Shown piece after piece: positions 9,846-21,420 of a DNA stretch of 64,000 nucleotides. The stretch comes from Cryptomeria japonica (Eukaryota > Streptophyta > Pinopsida > Cupressales > Cupressaceae). Positions within the stretch are counted from its first letter, which is position 1, and every line of letters starts with the position of its first letter. Position numbers and translations under genes: made by a program. The stretch spans positions 813,854,569-813,918,568 of the forward strand of contig NC_081414.1 of NCBI RefSeq assembly GCF_030272615.1, in the 5' to 3' direction. The notes below the pieces were generated by a model. The model searched no databases. It worked only from the letters and a program-made list of their open reading frames with translations, and was not told the DNA's origin.

Positions 9846-10690
9846 ACTAGAGCTTTCCTTGCAGACTTCTTAGTTGATGGAGATTAGAAGGAGGAGGCAT
9901 ATCCATTATTGCTTTAACCTTGGCAGGGTCGAATTCAATGCCTCTGTGGGAAACAATGTACCCTAGTAATTTGCTGGCGGTGACACCAAAGACACACTTC
10001 TTTGGATTGAGTCTGAGCTTGTAAGTCTCCATTCGGTCAAAGATAGAGCCCAAGATGGCTAGATGACTATCTCTAGTGATAGATTTGCATAATAAGTCAT
10101 CAACATAGTCCTCCATCAAAGTATGCATGAATTCATGGAAAATTGTCATCATCACTCTTTGATATGTTGCTCCTGTATTTTTAAGACCAAAGGGCATCAC
10201 ATTCCAATAGTAGGTACCCCAAGCACAGGTGAATGCTATCTTATGTTGATCTTCAGGGGCAATGTGAATTTGGTTATAGCCAGAAAAACCATCCATCAAT
10301 GAGAGCATCTCATATCCAGCAGTCATGTCAACTATGATGTCTATGTTTGGCAGCGGAAAGTCATCTTTAGGGCATGCTTTATTAAGATCCCTAAAATCTG
10401 TGCAGATTCTGATGCCCCCAATTACTTTGCTAACTGGTACCAAATTCAAAATCCAGTCTGCATAATCAATGGGTCTGATAAAGCCCACATCTAGTAATTT
10501 TTTTAGTTCTACCTTGACCAAAAGAGCCACCCGGGGATGCATCTTTCAAAGTTTCTGTTTGACAGGTTTGGCATCTTCTTTTAATGGCAAATGATGAAGG
10601 ACTAATTCTGGATCAAGGCTAGGCATATCTACATAGGACCATGCAAAGCTGATCTTCTTCTCAAGAAAGAAATTGACAAAATCTATCTTT
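9846..10690 (-). pseudogene. Reverse transcriptase of element A (nearly open, one large ORF)
   Basis: The piece 9847-10542 is open for 231 codons. It has the expected RT blocks in order: VALLVKVELKKLL, FIRPIDYADW, RICTDFRDLNKACPKDDFPL, SLMDGFSGYNQI, FTCAWGTYYW, MPFGLKNTGATYQR, the catalytic YVDD at 10096-10107, then LNPKKCVFGV and the connection to RNase H. It makes the DNA copy from the element RNA. A stop at about 10543 separates it from the preceding linker (10543-10690 contains the KLDPELVLHHLPL-like segment). Family assignment is certain. Confidence 0.95.
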
Positions 10691-12699
10691 TCCTATTTTG
10701 ATAAAGAAGCAGCGAAATGAATGACCTTAGGGTTGTCAGGTGTACCCAAATTGATTTCCTTGGTCATTTCCACAAGCAATGTTGATTTATCCTGACTTGT
10801 TGGGGGTATGTCCACTCTTCCACCTTTGGGCACCTCAGAGAGGTTTTCACCCGTAGGTACATCTTTTATTTTTACTTTTTCACGGTCAGAGAGTGCCTTA
10901 CGGTTTTCACTCAAAGACCTATCTTTTTGATTTTGTATTTTTTCTTTTCTTTTTTCATTTTGATGACTGGAAGAAGGAGTTGACTCCCCAAAATATGCTG
11001 TGGAATCCAGATCAATAGAAAATCCTGCCTTATGATCACCTTGTGGTATGCCTTCCTGTAGTCCAAGGAATTCTGCAATTGCTTCATCATTTTGAAAACA
11101 ATCCAATGTGAGTGGTTCTTGTTGGTCATGTTGGATAAGCTTGGGATAGATGAGGGGCATGTCATCATTGGCTTTAAGGAGGGAGAGGGTCAAGATGGTA
11201 AAGATGTAAACGTCTGTGGTATCACTGTCTGAACTAGTCACATCTGATTCAGAGCTTGGGTCCCAAAATGACTCTATCCAAGCGTTAGGACATGTTTTAG
11301 GAGGGGGAGTTATCTCATGTTTATCTTCCATAGGCAAATCATCAGGGTCAAGGAAAACATTGTCAAGGGCATAGGAGCTAGAAGAAAAAGAACTCCACTC
11401 CCATTCATTGGAATCGGTTTTGGGTCGGGTATCCTCAGGTGTTATTTCATCATCAAAGTTACGCCCTTTTCCACATGTGGTCACTTTGGTAGATGAGGAT
11501 CCAATTCACAATGGTACAAAACCTAACCCTAAAGTTGGAGGTCGCATCTTGGGTATAACAGGTTCTAGCCTTCCCTTCTTGTTCAGGCCTAAGCCACTAC
11601 AGCCGTCATATCCTTTCTTCTGCAGCATAGTAAATCCTTTGCTGTATAGTTCCACCAACAACCTGATAGGTGGGGTCTCTATTGGATCCTTATAAAGACA
11701 ATCTACGACATCATCATCCAAAGTTTCTTTGTCAAGCTCACCCCATCTTGTAAATGTAGTGGAGGGCTGATATTGGATAACTACCATAGGTTCCTTTTGC
11801 AACAAATGTGGTTTGCCATATGATTTCAAAGATATTGGTAAATTCCCGATGAGGAATGTTTGAGCCACTGAATACTCTCCGCATCCTTGGTCTTGCATTT
11901 TCAATTTTCCTTTGACAACCTCTAACAATTCATTAGGATCCACATAACTATGTGATTTGGCTTCTCTATTGACTGGGACTTGCTGCCGTGGAGAATTCTT
12001 TAAGGCAGTACAAAATTGAAATGGATTAGGATCTCCTAGAATTGTTATCTCAGTTCCATTGTAAGGATATTTTAAACATTGATGATAAGTGGATGGAACT
12101 GCTTTCATTGCGTGGATCCATGGATGCCCAAGAATCATAATGTAAGGAAGATCAAGGTCTAGGACCTGCAGAAAAATGTTTTCTGTCACTAGACCAACTC
12201 TGATAGGCAATGTAATAATCCATTTAGATGGGCACTGAACATCATCATATGCTTTGATTGTTATTCCTTTGGAAGAATCAATATCCTTTTCTATATAACC
12301 AAGACCAATGACCATTCTCAAGGTACAGATGTTAAGACCCGCTCCACCATCTATCAAGACTCGTCGGATTTTGCAATTATGGACAAAGACTTTAAGATGT
12401 AAAGGATCATTATGAGGGATCTTATCAGGTGAAATATCATTATCAGAAAATGCAACGTGTTGGGAGATAGCTAGATGTCCTATTCGGGCTTGAAATTGGT
12501 CAACATCAATGTCTGTTGGGACAATAGACTCAATTGAAGCTTTATCTAAGACTGCGCGATGCATGGGGGACATTTTCAACAACTCAAGGATTGATATTTG
12601 TGCAGGTGTCTTTCCTAGATGATCTAGGAGATTATACTGACTTGCAGGAGTTGGTTTGGGAGGAGCTATAGGAGCTCCTTTCAGGAATATTTTGGATCG
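10691..12699 (-). pseudogene. Aspartic protease, G-patch and linker of element A
   Basis: The protease active site reads VLIDGGAGLNI (codons at about 12335-12360) with the later flap/second-loop sequence ILGHPWIHAMK. Most retroviral proteases have D-T/S-G, so DGG is unusual. A G-patch follows at 11549-11632 (KKGYDGCSGLGLNKKG). It is then joined to RT by a linker of about 300 residues rich in Asp, Ser and Glu. The ORF 11506-13137 is intact over 543 codons and links the Gag zinc knuckle to the G-patch without a frameshift. The linker ORF 10693-11484 is in the same frame after a stop. The protease would cleave the polyprotein. G-patches are RNA-binding or helicase-activating motifs. Confidence 0.85.
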
Positions 12700-15626
12700 A
12701 CGAGTGGTGACTACGCAAGAAGGATCTTGTCCCTTTATTCTTAGAGTAGAAACATACTCATTTGAGGCTTGAAAACAATTGATAACATTGTCATAACCAA
12801 TATTTGCATAATTTGCTGTTTGGGTAGATTTTGAAGAAGAGGCTTTACCCTTGTCATGATCAAGCAAGGGAGTTTTAAAAATTGTATGATTAGTATTAGA
12901 GGTCACATTGGGTGGATCTACCTCAATTACTCCTTGCTCTAACAAGTCTTGAATCATATGTTTCAATTGAAAACATGATGCAGTTTTATGCCCTTTTGAC
13001 CGATGGTATTCACAATAGGCATTATCATTCCACCAATGCAACTTTACCAATGGTTCTGCCTTGATATTTGGTAACTTAATAAATTTTGCTTGTATTAATT
13101 GTTTCATTACTGACTCAATAGGCTCTCCCAATGGCATAAACTATTGAGGAGGTCCATCTCTTGATCGGAAAGGTTTGCATTGCTAGTTTTGTTGCTGACC
13201 TTGTTGTTGATTATATTGTTGAGTGTATTGTTGAGTATGCTACTGGTATTGCGGCTGTTGAGTAACATTGCTTGCTGGTGTTTGATTTTGTTCCATAGTT
13301 GACATATTAGGAGCACTCAATTTCTTGATTTTGAATGGAGGTTGATTTGCATTCACCGCTCGTGCGTCAACAACTCCATCATTAGTGACATTCTTGTTTT
13401 TATACCAAAATCTATTTCTGTCCCCTGAATTGTTTGTGTTGTCACTGTCTTTGTTAAGCTTAATGATTCCCTTGGCTACAAGAGCAGTTTCAATGTTCAT
13501 CCCTTTCTTAATGAGTTTCTCAATAGTACTGGGACTTTTCAGTTTGAGTTCATACATCATTTTTGGGACCAAATTTTGGATAAATAGATTCACTTGTTGT
13601 TCTTCAGGTATATCTAGGGAAGAACGACTATACAAGCTTCGCCATCGTTGCAAGAAAGTCACTAATGGTTCACCTTGCTTTTGCTTGGTGTTACATAAAT
13701 CTGACATGGTCACGTCACTATCGATGTTGAATGCAAAGTGAGATATAAACTTTTGAGCCAATTCTGACCAAGTCCTTATATTTCCTGGCAGATGCGAATA
13801 CCAATCAATGGCTTGTCCCATGAGACTTCATGTGAATAAACGCATTAAATATGTTTCCTCATAACTCACTTTGGTACATGCCATGAAAAATGCTCGAATG
13901 TGATCTTTTGGATTGCCATTCCCTTTATATTTCTCAAAATTAGGTGCCTCAAAATGCTTAGGGAAGGGAGGCATGCATAAGCTCTTGTCAAATGGATTAG
14001 GACATAAATCTTGATCTATGTACAACTTCTTTGTTCCTTTGGTTTCCAATGCATCGACTTGTCATTGCAACTTCTCTAGCTGTTGTGTAATTGTATCAGA
14101 TTTTGGAGGTTCATCATTAATCCTGGTGGGTACTCTTTGTTGATACATCGTGTTTCCGATCGGTTGTTGATGCTCTGAAAATGTCGTCTTTGGTGTCTCT
14201 GGCGTATAATGTTCTTGGTACATCTCTTGTTGTTGTGGTTGTGCCATGCCTTGATATTGACCTTGTTGTTGTGCTTCTTGTAGCCTAGGTTGATATTGCA
14301 ATTGAGGGTCTTGTTGATATTGCACAGGCACCAATTGCGGTTGTGAAGTATGATAGCTTGTTTGTCTTCGCACATATTGAGGCACATGTTGTTGTTGATG
14401 CTGCTGAATCAGAATTTGCTGACTTTGTGCCAATTGTTGTTACGGTGTAAATCCCATCATTTGCAAAAAACTTTGTTTGGGTGGTTTTTGTTGTTTCTCC
14501 TTAAGATGGGGTATGGCACTTGCATTAACTTGTTGTGTTGTTTGTCCAATCCATTGTGGTGGTGGCAAGTTTGCATTAACTTGTAATGGTGCAGAGGGCG
14601 CTGCAATTTGTTGTCGAATGCGATATTGTTGTTGTTGTGCATTGTTTCTTTGCACATTTGATTGTACCTGTTGTGTATTACTCAATTGTTGCAACATTTG
14701 TTGTTGGTGCAAACCACTATCTATAGCTCTTTGTGTCGCCATTATCGAAGGATCTGTCACCATAGTGTTTGGCAAATATATTGAGCTTAACAGGACATAA
14801 GAACTTTGTTGCATTGTGGAATTATTTTGGACATTGGTGATATCAGGCATTCCAATCGTGAAGCTTTCTTGCATCTTATATTTTGATCCAATTTTATGCA
14901 TGTGAGGAACCACTTCTTGTTGAGGGACAATTGTCAATGTTTGCGTGGTCTTCATTTGATCTTGTGTTGAATAGTGGATTATTTATTGTTTCAAATGGTG
15001 ACTTTTGAGGAATAGTCACTATCAATGCCTTTGAAGCACATTTACTCATCAAGGTAGGTTGAATTTCTTGTTGCACATTTTCTTCATTTGGATGCGGAGA
15101 GAAACTTAACAGCTCACCACCTTGTTGTTTTTGCACATTAATTTGCTCGTTTGAAGAAGCCACATTACTCATCATGTTAATATATTTTTGTGGGAACATC
15201 TTAAAGACCTTGTTCAAGAATTTATCCATCTTTTTTGTCAACTTTGGATCTTGAAGGAACATATCAACATCATCAGAAGCATCCGAATCTGATGAAGAAT
15301 CTGGTTGGACATTTGGATTCATTTCTTGTTGAATGGCTTGATCTGAACCAAATCCTTGTGAAAGAGTTTGTTCCTCATGTAATGTTCAAGTTTGAATGTC
15401 ATGTTGCAGGTTTGGTTGATTCCAATTGAAAGGTGTATTTCCTCTTGGTGTTGGTGGAACACTCCCATGTCCTGGTTTCATGAGTACAAACATTGGTTCA
15501 TGTGTTTGATGAACCTTCAATTTGTATTGTTTGACTAGTTTGAAACTGTGAATTTGATATGTTGTCAATGGGTTGATATGTTGGTTCACCCATCTTTTTA
15601 GATTTTGACCTTGTCTCAATAGGCAT
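12700..15626 (-). pseudogene. Gag of element A with Gln-rich N-terminal half (broken)
   Basis: The ATG is at 15624-15626 (MPIETRSKSKKMGEP). After an acidic Ser/Asp segment (about 15270-15320) comes a long Gln-rich region (14062-14955, many CAA/CAG codons). The retrotransposon Gag domain follows (13240-14049: FPKHFEAPNFEKYKG, DHIRAFF, W-x-LAQKFI, LRLKSP-like). The zinc knuckle is CEYHRSKGHKTASC (C-x2-H-x4-H-x4-C, 12973-13014), the Tat-type form. A 14-bp deletion near 14965 relative to A' and another near 15500 shift the frame, and stops separate the pieces. Gag forms the virus-like particle and binds the element RNA. Gag runs into protease in one frame. Confidence 0.88.
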
Positions 15627-16554
15627 GTCACTTATGCAAATGCAATATTTTTGGAATTTTTCAAGGATAATATATAAAATGCAACTAAATGCAAACTAAA
15701 TAAATGAAAATGCAATCTATGACAAGAATGAAATCTATGTTTTTGGTTGTTTTTGAAGATTTTGACAAACTTTTGAATGCAAATCTAAAAGAGACCCTTA
15801 GGAAATTGAAATGATGTCTAGACCTCAAAGGAAAAAAGGACCAAGTGAAAAAAGGACAAAATGACAATGTCTCCCCTATATGCTTGGATACTAAGCTAGG
15901 TTTGACGAAATGACAATAATGACAAAAAGAGAAAAGGTTTGATAAGTTCTAGACTTCCTAACAATGACTTAGGGTTTATCAAAGATTTAGATTACTCAAG
16001 TATGATAAAACCTAGTTTTGACACTATATGCAAAGGGACAATTGCTATGCAAATGACTCTAATATGATATGATAATGACCTAAACTTAGTGAAGGACCTA
16101 AGGTATGTGCATGTAAATGTATGACAATGTCAACCTAAGTTTGAATTATGAAATGGTATTACTCTAATGCAAGAGGATGCATGCAAATGAATGACCTTTA
16201 TTGATATGAAAAGGAGTATGACCTAAATGAAACCTAACCTTGGTAACTGACAATGACTTTGCAAAATGCAAACCTAGGATGAACCTAAATCTAAGTGACA
16301 TGAATGTTAAGACAAGATTTTGAACAATGTTTGACAACCATGTTTGAAGGTGTTTTTGAATTTTGGTTGGATAAAATGTTCTTATGTTTAAGCTTATTTT
16401 GAATCAATTTGTCTTGTTCTTGAAATGAGATGCAATTCAACTTTTGACAAGCAAAGAAGACAAGATATTTCAACTTAGACTAAGACAATCATGCTCATTC
16501 ACACATTTCTTATGGTAGGCAAGGACATTAGGTACTTGAGAGGTAGACTTGTTA

Positions 16555-17180
16555 TGTGATTCAAGGAGAATACATAGATGCTTGACCCCACGAGCTCCCC
16601 TCCACGGCACTCACTTCTCAGGGCAGCCAAGCATCAGTCCCCATGGAAATCTCCCCATGGCGAACTTAGTATCTCTTCCAAGTATCCGAACTTGTCCTTC
16701 TCAAGAAACTAGAAGGGTTTTTGGCCTCTAAATACAAGGTGTTTAGTAAGGATTTCTATTAAGTGTTACTCCTTGGTATCACGCAGGCGTGATTGAGACA
16801 TTAGGCCCACCAAGATACCAAACAAATGTAGTCGTGCAAGCACGATTGAGATCATGAGGTCCTACTTAGATGTTGATATGAGAAAGAGTTCAAGGGTCAT
16901 CACTTCCCAAGTAACTACAATTCCCACGTAACCCTTCCTTCAAAGCTTTCGCTCATCACGTATTTATTTATAGTGAGTTAGAATGCCAAGGTATTCTAGC
17001 CATACTCACTTTGGGTCATTCCCTTCTCATGATTGTCACTTGCTTGCAAAAGCAAATGGTCGGGAAGGCAGGCCCTCTAAAGGTGACACTCAATCACAAA
17101 CATGAGCATGGTATTGAAGATCTAGATTTCTAATCACCCTAAGAAGGATGAGAGCATACTCTCCTACTCCAATGTCAATA
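16555..17180 (-). promoter_or_regulatory. Conserved leader module of element A
   Basis: This block is the best conserved non-coding part between A and A' and has a collinear counterpart in B at 46740-47320. Landmarks on the plus strand are CCCCTCCACGGCACTCACTT, CCATGGAAATCTCCCCATGG (CCATGG repeated 14 bp apart), TTATTTATAGTGAGTTAGAA, GGAAGGCAGGCCCTCTAAAG and TCACCCTAAGAAGGATGAGA. Conservation across two families whose LTRs and motif clusters differ suggests a structural RNA role; the role is inferred. Confidence 0.6.
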
Positions 17181-17494
17181 CTAAACAATCAAAGAAAATA
17201 TACATTCATTCCATCATATTTAGAAATCATACTAGGTGCCTAAATATTAATTGTAAACACAAAGTTTAGTTGTAATCCAAGGCAACCTGCAAAACCCAAG
17301 TCAAAAGTTTGATAAGTTTAGTCTTTGACTATTGAACCTGCATAAAACGCGTTAGTAGTTTCATTTTTTGTCTTTGCCATGCGTAATGACAAGGTGTTGC
17401 ACAAAGAATTAGTACCATAAAACCAAAAAGAAGAAACATAATGCAAAACAAACCAATTTGCAAGTCAAAACACTGCTTTTTTTACCTCTGTTTC

Positions 17495-17668
17495 TGGACT
17501 TACATAGGCGCAAAATGCTTGACACAAGCGCAGAATGATGTAACACAAGCGTAGAAAACTCCAACATAGGCACAATTCCCTTGGAGACAGGTGCAAAATT
17601 CTCTAACATAGGTGCAAAATGCTTGAAACAGGCACAGATTGCTCCTACACAGGCGTAGAAGTGCCCAG
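17495..17668 (-). repeat. Motif cluster ACACAGGCGCAGA beside the primer binding site (element A leader)
   Basis: Eight imperfect direct copies of ACAYARGCGCARA (for example ACATAGGCGCAAA, ACACAAGCGCAGA, ACACAGGCGTAGA) lie 20-28 bp apart, about 90-260 bp from the primer binding site. The same motif recurs as inverted repeats upstream of the antisense gene (3601-3690). A' carries the cluster at 43325-43475. Confidence 0.8.
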
Positions 17669-17750
17669 AAAGGCCTGCATTACCCTGTTTCTTGGGTTTT
17701 TGACCTGCAAATCAACTCAAAAGGCACTCAAGACATGGTTAGATGGTTAG

Positions 17751-17768
17751 TTCACATCGGGTTCACCA
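17751..17768 (-). other. Primer binding site of element A
   Basis: On the minus strand TGGTGAACCCGATGTGA starts five bases after the end of the 5' LTR. The TGG start pairs with the CCA end of a tRNA. A' has TGGTGAACCCGACGTGA at the same place. The matching tRNA could not be named from memory. Confidence 0.75.
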
Positions 17769-17773
17769 ATTAA

Positions 17774-19280
17774 TGTAGGTAGGAATTCAGAAATCATCAC
17801 AAGAAATATCAATACTAATCTAGCTCAAACAGAAAAGCTCAAATGCAATGATCAATCCTAAACACACTCAATAAAGACATGAAAGTGAAACATTCAATAT
17901 TAAAAACCAAGCAAACCAAATGCAGATCTGAATGTCTCCTTCATGCGGTTCCATTGTCCTTCTTTCTTCTTCAAATGGCTTTGTTTGTGGATCTCACCTA
18001 CTAGTGCATAAGCATGATGTGAAAGCAAGTAGACAAGATGATAGCACAAGAATACTCGAAGTGTGATTGATTCGACTAGGTAGTAGGGATCTTGATTGAA
18101 GAAATTCATCCAATTTATAGACAAATCAGAGAAAAGACCAAATTAGCATGACATCGATATTAGAGGCAATTGATTTCGAAAATGGCAAAATTGAGTGGGA
18201 AGAAGAAGGTTATGACACCTTCTATGTCATGAATTATGACATATTGCCAATGCAAAGGTTAGAGAACTAGAATATTATGACATCTTGCTATGCCAAAAGT
18301 ATGACGCATGAGAAATTCAAGCTTCCACCAAAGCACAAAAATAGGGAGAGACTTAGAGAGAAATTAATTAGGTGGAAATTGAAATTAGGAAATTAGAAAA
18401 TAGGTGGAAATTAGGAATTAGGAAAATTAGAAATGAGGAAATTAGGAATAATAAGTGAATTAATTAACAATTTTTCATTCATCAATTAATTCACACAAAG
18501 AGAGGGAATTAATTAGCCAATTAAATAAATATTTAACTGTGACAAGAAAACTTAGGATAAATAAATAAATTATTTAACCTAGAGGGAAAATGACAAACAA
18601 GATTAAATGAATAAATCATAAAAACTTAGAAGATAAATTAGAAATGCAAGGATGACAATTAGGTCAAATCGATCGCAAAATGACAAGAATGACAATGATT
18701 GATGACAAAATAGATTGCAAAAATGACAAGATTGAAAATGACCACGATCAATGACAAATTGATCGCAAGATGACAAGATTGAAAATGACAATGATCGATG
18801 AAAAATTGATTGCATGATGATAAGATTGAAAAATGACAACAATCGATGATAAATCGATCGCAAAATGACAAGATTGAAAAGAAGACAACAATCGACGATC
18901 GATGACAAATCGATCGCAAAATGACAAGACTTAAAAAAGAGGATAACAATTGATGACAAATCGATCACGTGATGATAAGATTGATAAGAGGACAAAACCC
19001 TAATTAGGATTGACGATGTCCAAAATGATGACAAATGAGCATGCACATTGATGCGATAGGATAAGATTGACCAAAATCATGACTGAAGATTGTTGTCGAC
19101 AAGACCAAATTTGAGAGCGAGACAACTGAAGAATGTAGAAGGACTCGATGCTCACAAATGATAAAGACCAAGTGCGAATCATAGGAGAAATGTCAATGCA
19201 ATGCAAAAACCCTAAAATAAGGCAATGCGCAAATGTTAAAGTATGATTCCACAAGCGTTGACCATTTTTAGGTGTCTACA
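17774..19280 (-). repeat. 5' LTR of element A
   Basis: This 1507-bp repeat is nearly identical to 1507-3060. On the plus strand it starts TGTAGGTAGGAATTC and ends GGTGTCTACA. It contains a minus-strand TATAAAT at 18113-18119 and the U3 tandem repeats at 18645-18985. Confidence 0.95.
18113..18119 (-). promoter_or_regulatory. TATA box of the element A 5' LTR
   Basis: TATAAAT on the minus strand is in the same context as in the other three A-family LTRs. As the 5' LTR copy it is the expected start site region for the genomic RNA. Confidence 0.6.
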
Positions 19281-19285
19281 CAAGC
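19281..19285. repeat. Right target-site duplication of element A (CAAGC)
   Basis: It matches 1502-1506. The following sequence ATAATGGTATAATTGAACC continues the B spacer exactly as in C from 52784. Confidence 0.95.
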
Positions 19286-20135
19286 ATAATGGTATAATTG
19301 AACCATAATGACCTAAGAAAAATTTACATGATTTTTGATATTGCAAGATAGCATAAGCATCGAGGTATAAGTGAACCAGGACAACCTAAATGTTTCTCGG
19401 GGATAAATAGACAATATTAAACCATTTGTATGTGCAAAGTGGAATCATGTCTTCAGTGATGTGCTTTGAATCACGTCTCGAGACAAGTCTTTGTACAGTA
19501 CAAGTGATCACCTCACAGATAGAAGACTAAAAAGATATTGGAGTCCTCGTTACTTTCTCTACCTAGATGCATCGTTGAGAAAATGTAGAGGATCCAATAG
19601 TTCAAAAAGAGTTCAAATTCAAAAATAGTCAAAACTTCATGCAAGATGCAAACATTTGTTACTTCAGAAAATCATCCATCATGTGTTGTGAATCCGTTAA
19701 ATGTATCCATGTTTGATTCTCCTCATGTTTTGTTGAATTTTGGTTTTGACATGATTTGCCTAGTCTGGTGCAATGCATGATATGTTGATAGGATAGGATG
19801 CAGGTCGATGTTGCCCCTAGCTAAATGTATTGCCCAATGTGGATATGTATAGTGATTACCAAGCCATGGTGGGATATGATGAAATGATTTGTGATAAACA
19901 AGGATAGTGGCTAGGCTAAGTATGTCCTAGATAATGCTTAGTTTGATAAAGGCGTTGGTCAATGGCCAATAGTACTTGGATGCATGGATACAAAAGTTTG
20001 ATAAGAATAGATGGAGGATCCATCCTCTCAAAATAGCGCCTGTTTGCTAGGTTTTCACCATTTGTTTTTATTGCATATTTTTCTTTGCTTTTTCTAATTT
20101 TTTGATTTTTTTATATTTTTACCTTTTTCGTGCAT
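19286..20135. other. Spacer of element B, 3' of integrase
   Basis: No gene is seen. The segment aligns with 52784-53239 plus 54918-55308 in C, which carries a solo LTR in between. It includes a T-rich tract at about 20060-20130 and the conserved post-integrase motif. Confidence 0.75.
20036..20060 (-). promoter_or_regulatory. Conserved post-integrase motif (element B)
   Basis: GCGCCTGTTTGCTAGGTTTT followed by CACCA is a single copy next to a T-rich tract and about 90 bp beyond the integrase end. It matches the doubled motif of A and A'. Confidence 0.75.
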
Positions 20136-21420
20136 TTAGACTGCTCAAGTGTAGTATTTCTTCAAATGGATGTTGTTGGTGGGTTTGTTGAGCACATCTC
20201 CTTCTGAGGTAGTTAGTTGATAGGTGCCTGATCCAGAGGCTGAGATGATGACATATGGACCCAACCAGTTAGGTTCAAACTTCCCTTTCTTTTCCTGATC
20301 CTATTGATTTCTAGGATTTTCTTTGAGTACTAGATCACCTATTTTGAAGTTTCTAGGGATGACCTTGTGGTTTTAGCTTCTGCACATGCGTTGCTAATAT
20401 GCTTTGAGATGAGTGTAGGCACATTGGCGTCTTTCATCTAGAAGTTCAAGTTCTTGCAGCTGGTTAACTTGATATTCTTCATTTGGGATTAAGCCTTTCA
20501 AAGAGACTCTGAGAGATGGAATTTCTACATCCATGGGTAAAATTTCTTCTGATCCATACACCAATGAATATGGCGTAGCTCCTATCAATGTGCGGATGCT
20601 AGTTCTATATGCCCAAAGTGGTGGATTGAGTTGTACATGCCAATCTTTGCCTACATTATTGACTATCTTCTTAAAAATTTTCAATATCATTTTGTTGGAT
20701 GCTTCTACCTGACCATTTCCCTGTGGGTAGTATGGTGTAGAGAAACGATGTTGGATTTTGAATCGTTCACATAGCTCTCTCATATCCTAATTTTTGAAAG
20801 GTTGCCCATTTTCTGTGATGATGGAACTTGGAATGCCATATCTGTAGATCAGATAATTAGGGATAAAAGAGGCAATTTGCTTCCGACTCACTGTGGTCAT
20901 GGGGACTGCTTCAATCCACTTGGTAAAGAACTCTGTTGCAGTGATAATGAACTTGTGCCCTTTTGACGATGATGGATGAATTTTGCCAACTAATTCTAGT
21001 CCCCATTGACAAAAGGGCCAGGATGTTGTGAATGGCTGCAGTTCCTGTGCTGGTGCATGTATAAGATTGCCATGGATTTGGCATTTAGGACACTTCTTTG
21101 CAAAGTGATAAGAATATTTTTCCATTGTTGGCCAGTAATATCCCATTCGTAGAAGCTTTTTAGCAAGAGTAGTACCACTAGAATGTGCACCATAGATACC
21201 TTCATGCAGCTCGTGTGAAGCAGAGTTAGATTCATTATGATCAAGGCAATGAAGAAGAGTACCATCTAGACCTCGACGGTACAAAGTATCAGTAGTAAGG
21301 GTATAATGGCTAGCTTGGTAGATAAAGTTACATTTTTGGTTTCGGGACAAGTCAATGGGTAGGATATTGGTCTTAAGATACTCATATATCATTCCATATA
21401 AGGGGGAGTCTCAAACTAGT
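20136..21420 (-). pseudogene. Integrase of element B (broken)
   Basis: The zinc-binding segment (HEGIYGAH ... CPKC), the YYWPTMEK segment and the core with FTKWIEAVPM lie in 20787-21392. The glutamate region GQVEASNK and the C-terminal WAYRTS and YSLVYGSEE parts lie in 20394-20783. The rest, including GTYQL and HLKKYY, extends to about 20136. The second catalytic Asp is changed: TENGQPF here against IDNG in A and C. The Trp codon of the KKYYTW end is TGA here (20145-20147) but TGG in C, so the original stop was a few codons later. Confidence 0.88.

Larger units (their letters stand above)
15627..17750 (-). other. 5' leader (untranslated region) of element A
   Basis: No ORF of note lies between the primer binding site and gag over 2.1 kb. 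The leader aligns with 41443-43567 in A' at roughly 90 % by eye. It holds a conserved module at 16555-17180 that is also detectable in B, and the motif cluster 17495-17668 near the primer binding site. Long leaders are usual in Tat elements and may hold packaging, splicing or translation signals. Confidence 0.75.
1507..19280 (-). mobile_element. Element A: complete but decayed Ty3/gypsy Tat-type retrotransposon with antisense PMD gene
   Basis: The element is 17,774 bp and runs 5' to 3' on the minus strand. The 5' LTR is at 17774-19280, then come the primer binding site, a 2.1-kb leader, gag-pol (15626 to 7480), a 4.4-kb 3' region with the plus-strand PMD pseudogene, a polypurine tract, and the 3' LTR at 1507-3060. 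It has a CAAGC target duplication and TG...CA ends. The LTRs differ by roughly 2-4 % as judged by eye over 600 bp, mostly C/T and G/A changes. Gag-pol was a single frame: most pieces from 14955 to 7480 share it. It belongs to the same family as element A'. Confidence 0.93.

Noticed and set aside
14477-14800. Plus-strand Cys-rich ORF of 107 codons (also 40224-40520)
   Set aside because: It is the opposite-strand shadow of the Gln-rich Gag region: CAA/CAG runs read as TTG/TGT on the other strand.
17495-17668. CRISPR-like array
   Set aside because: Motifs are short, imperfect and irregularly spaced, in a plant retrotransposon leader.
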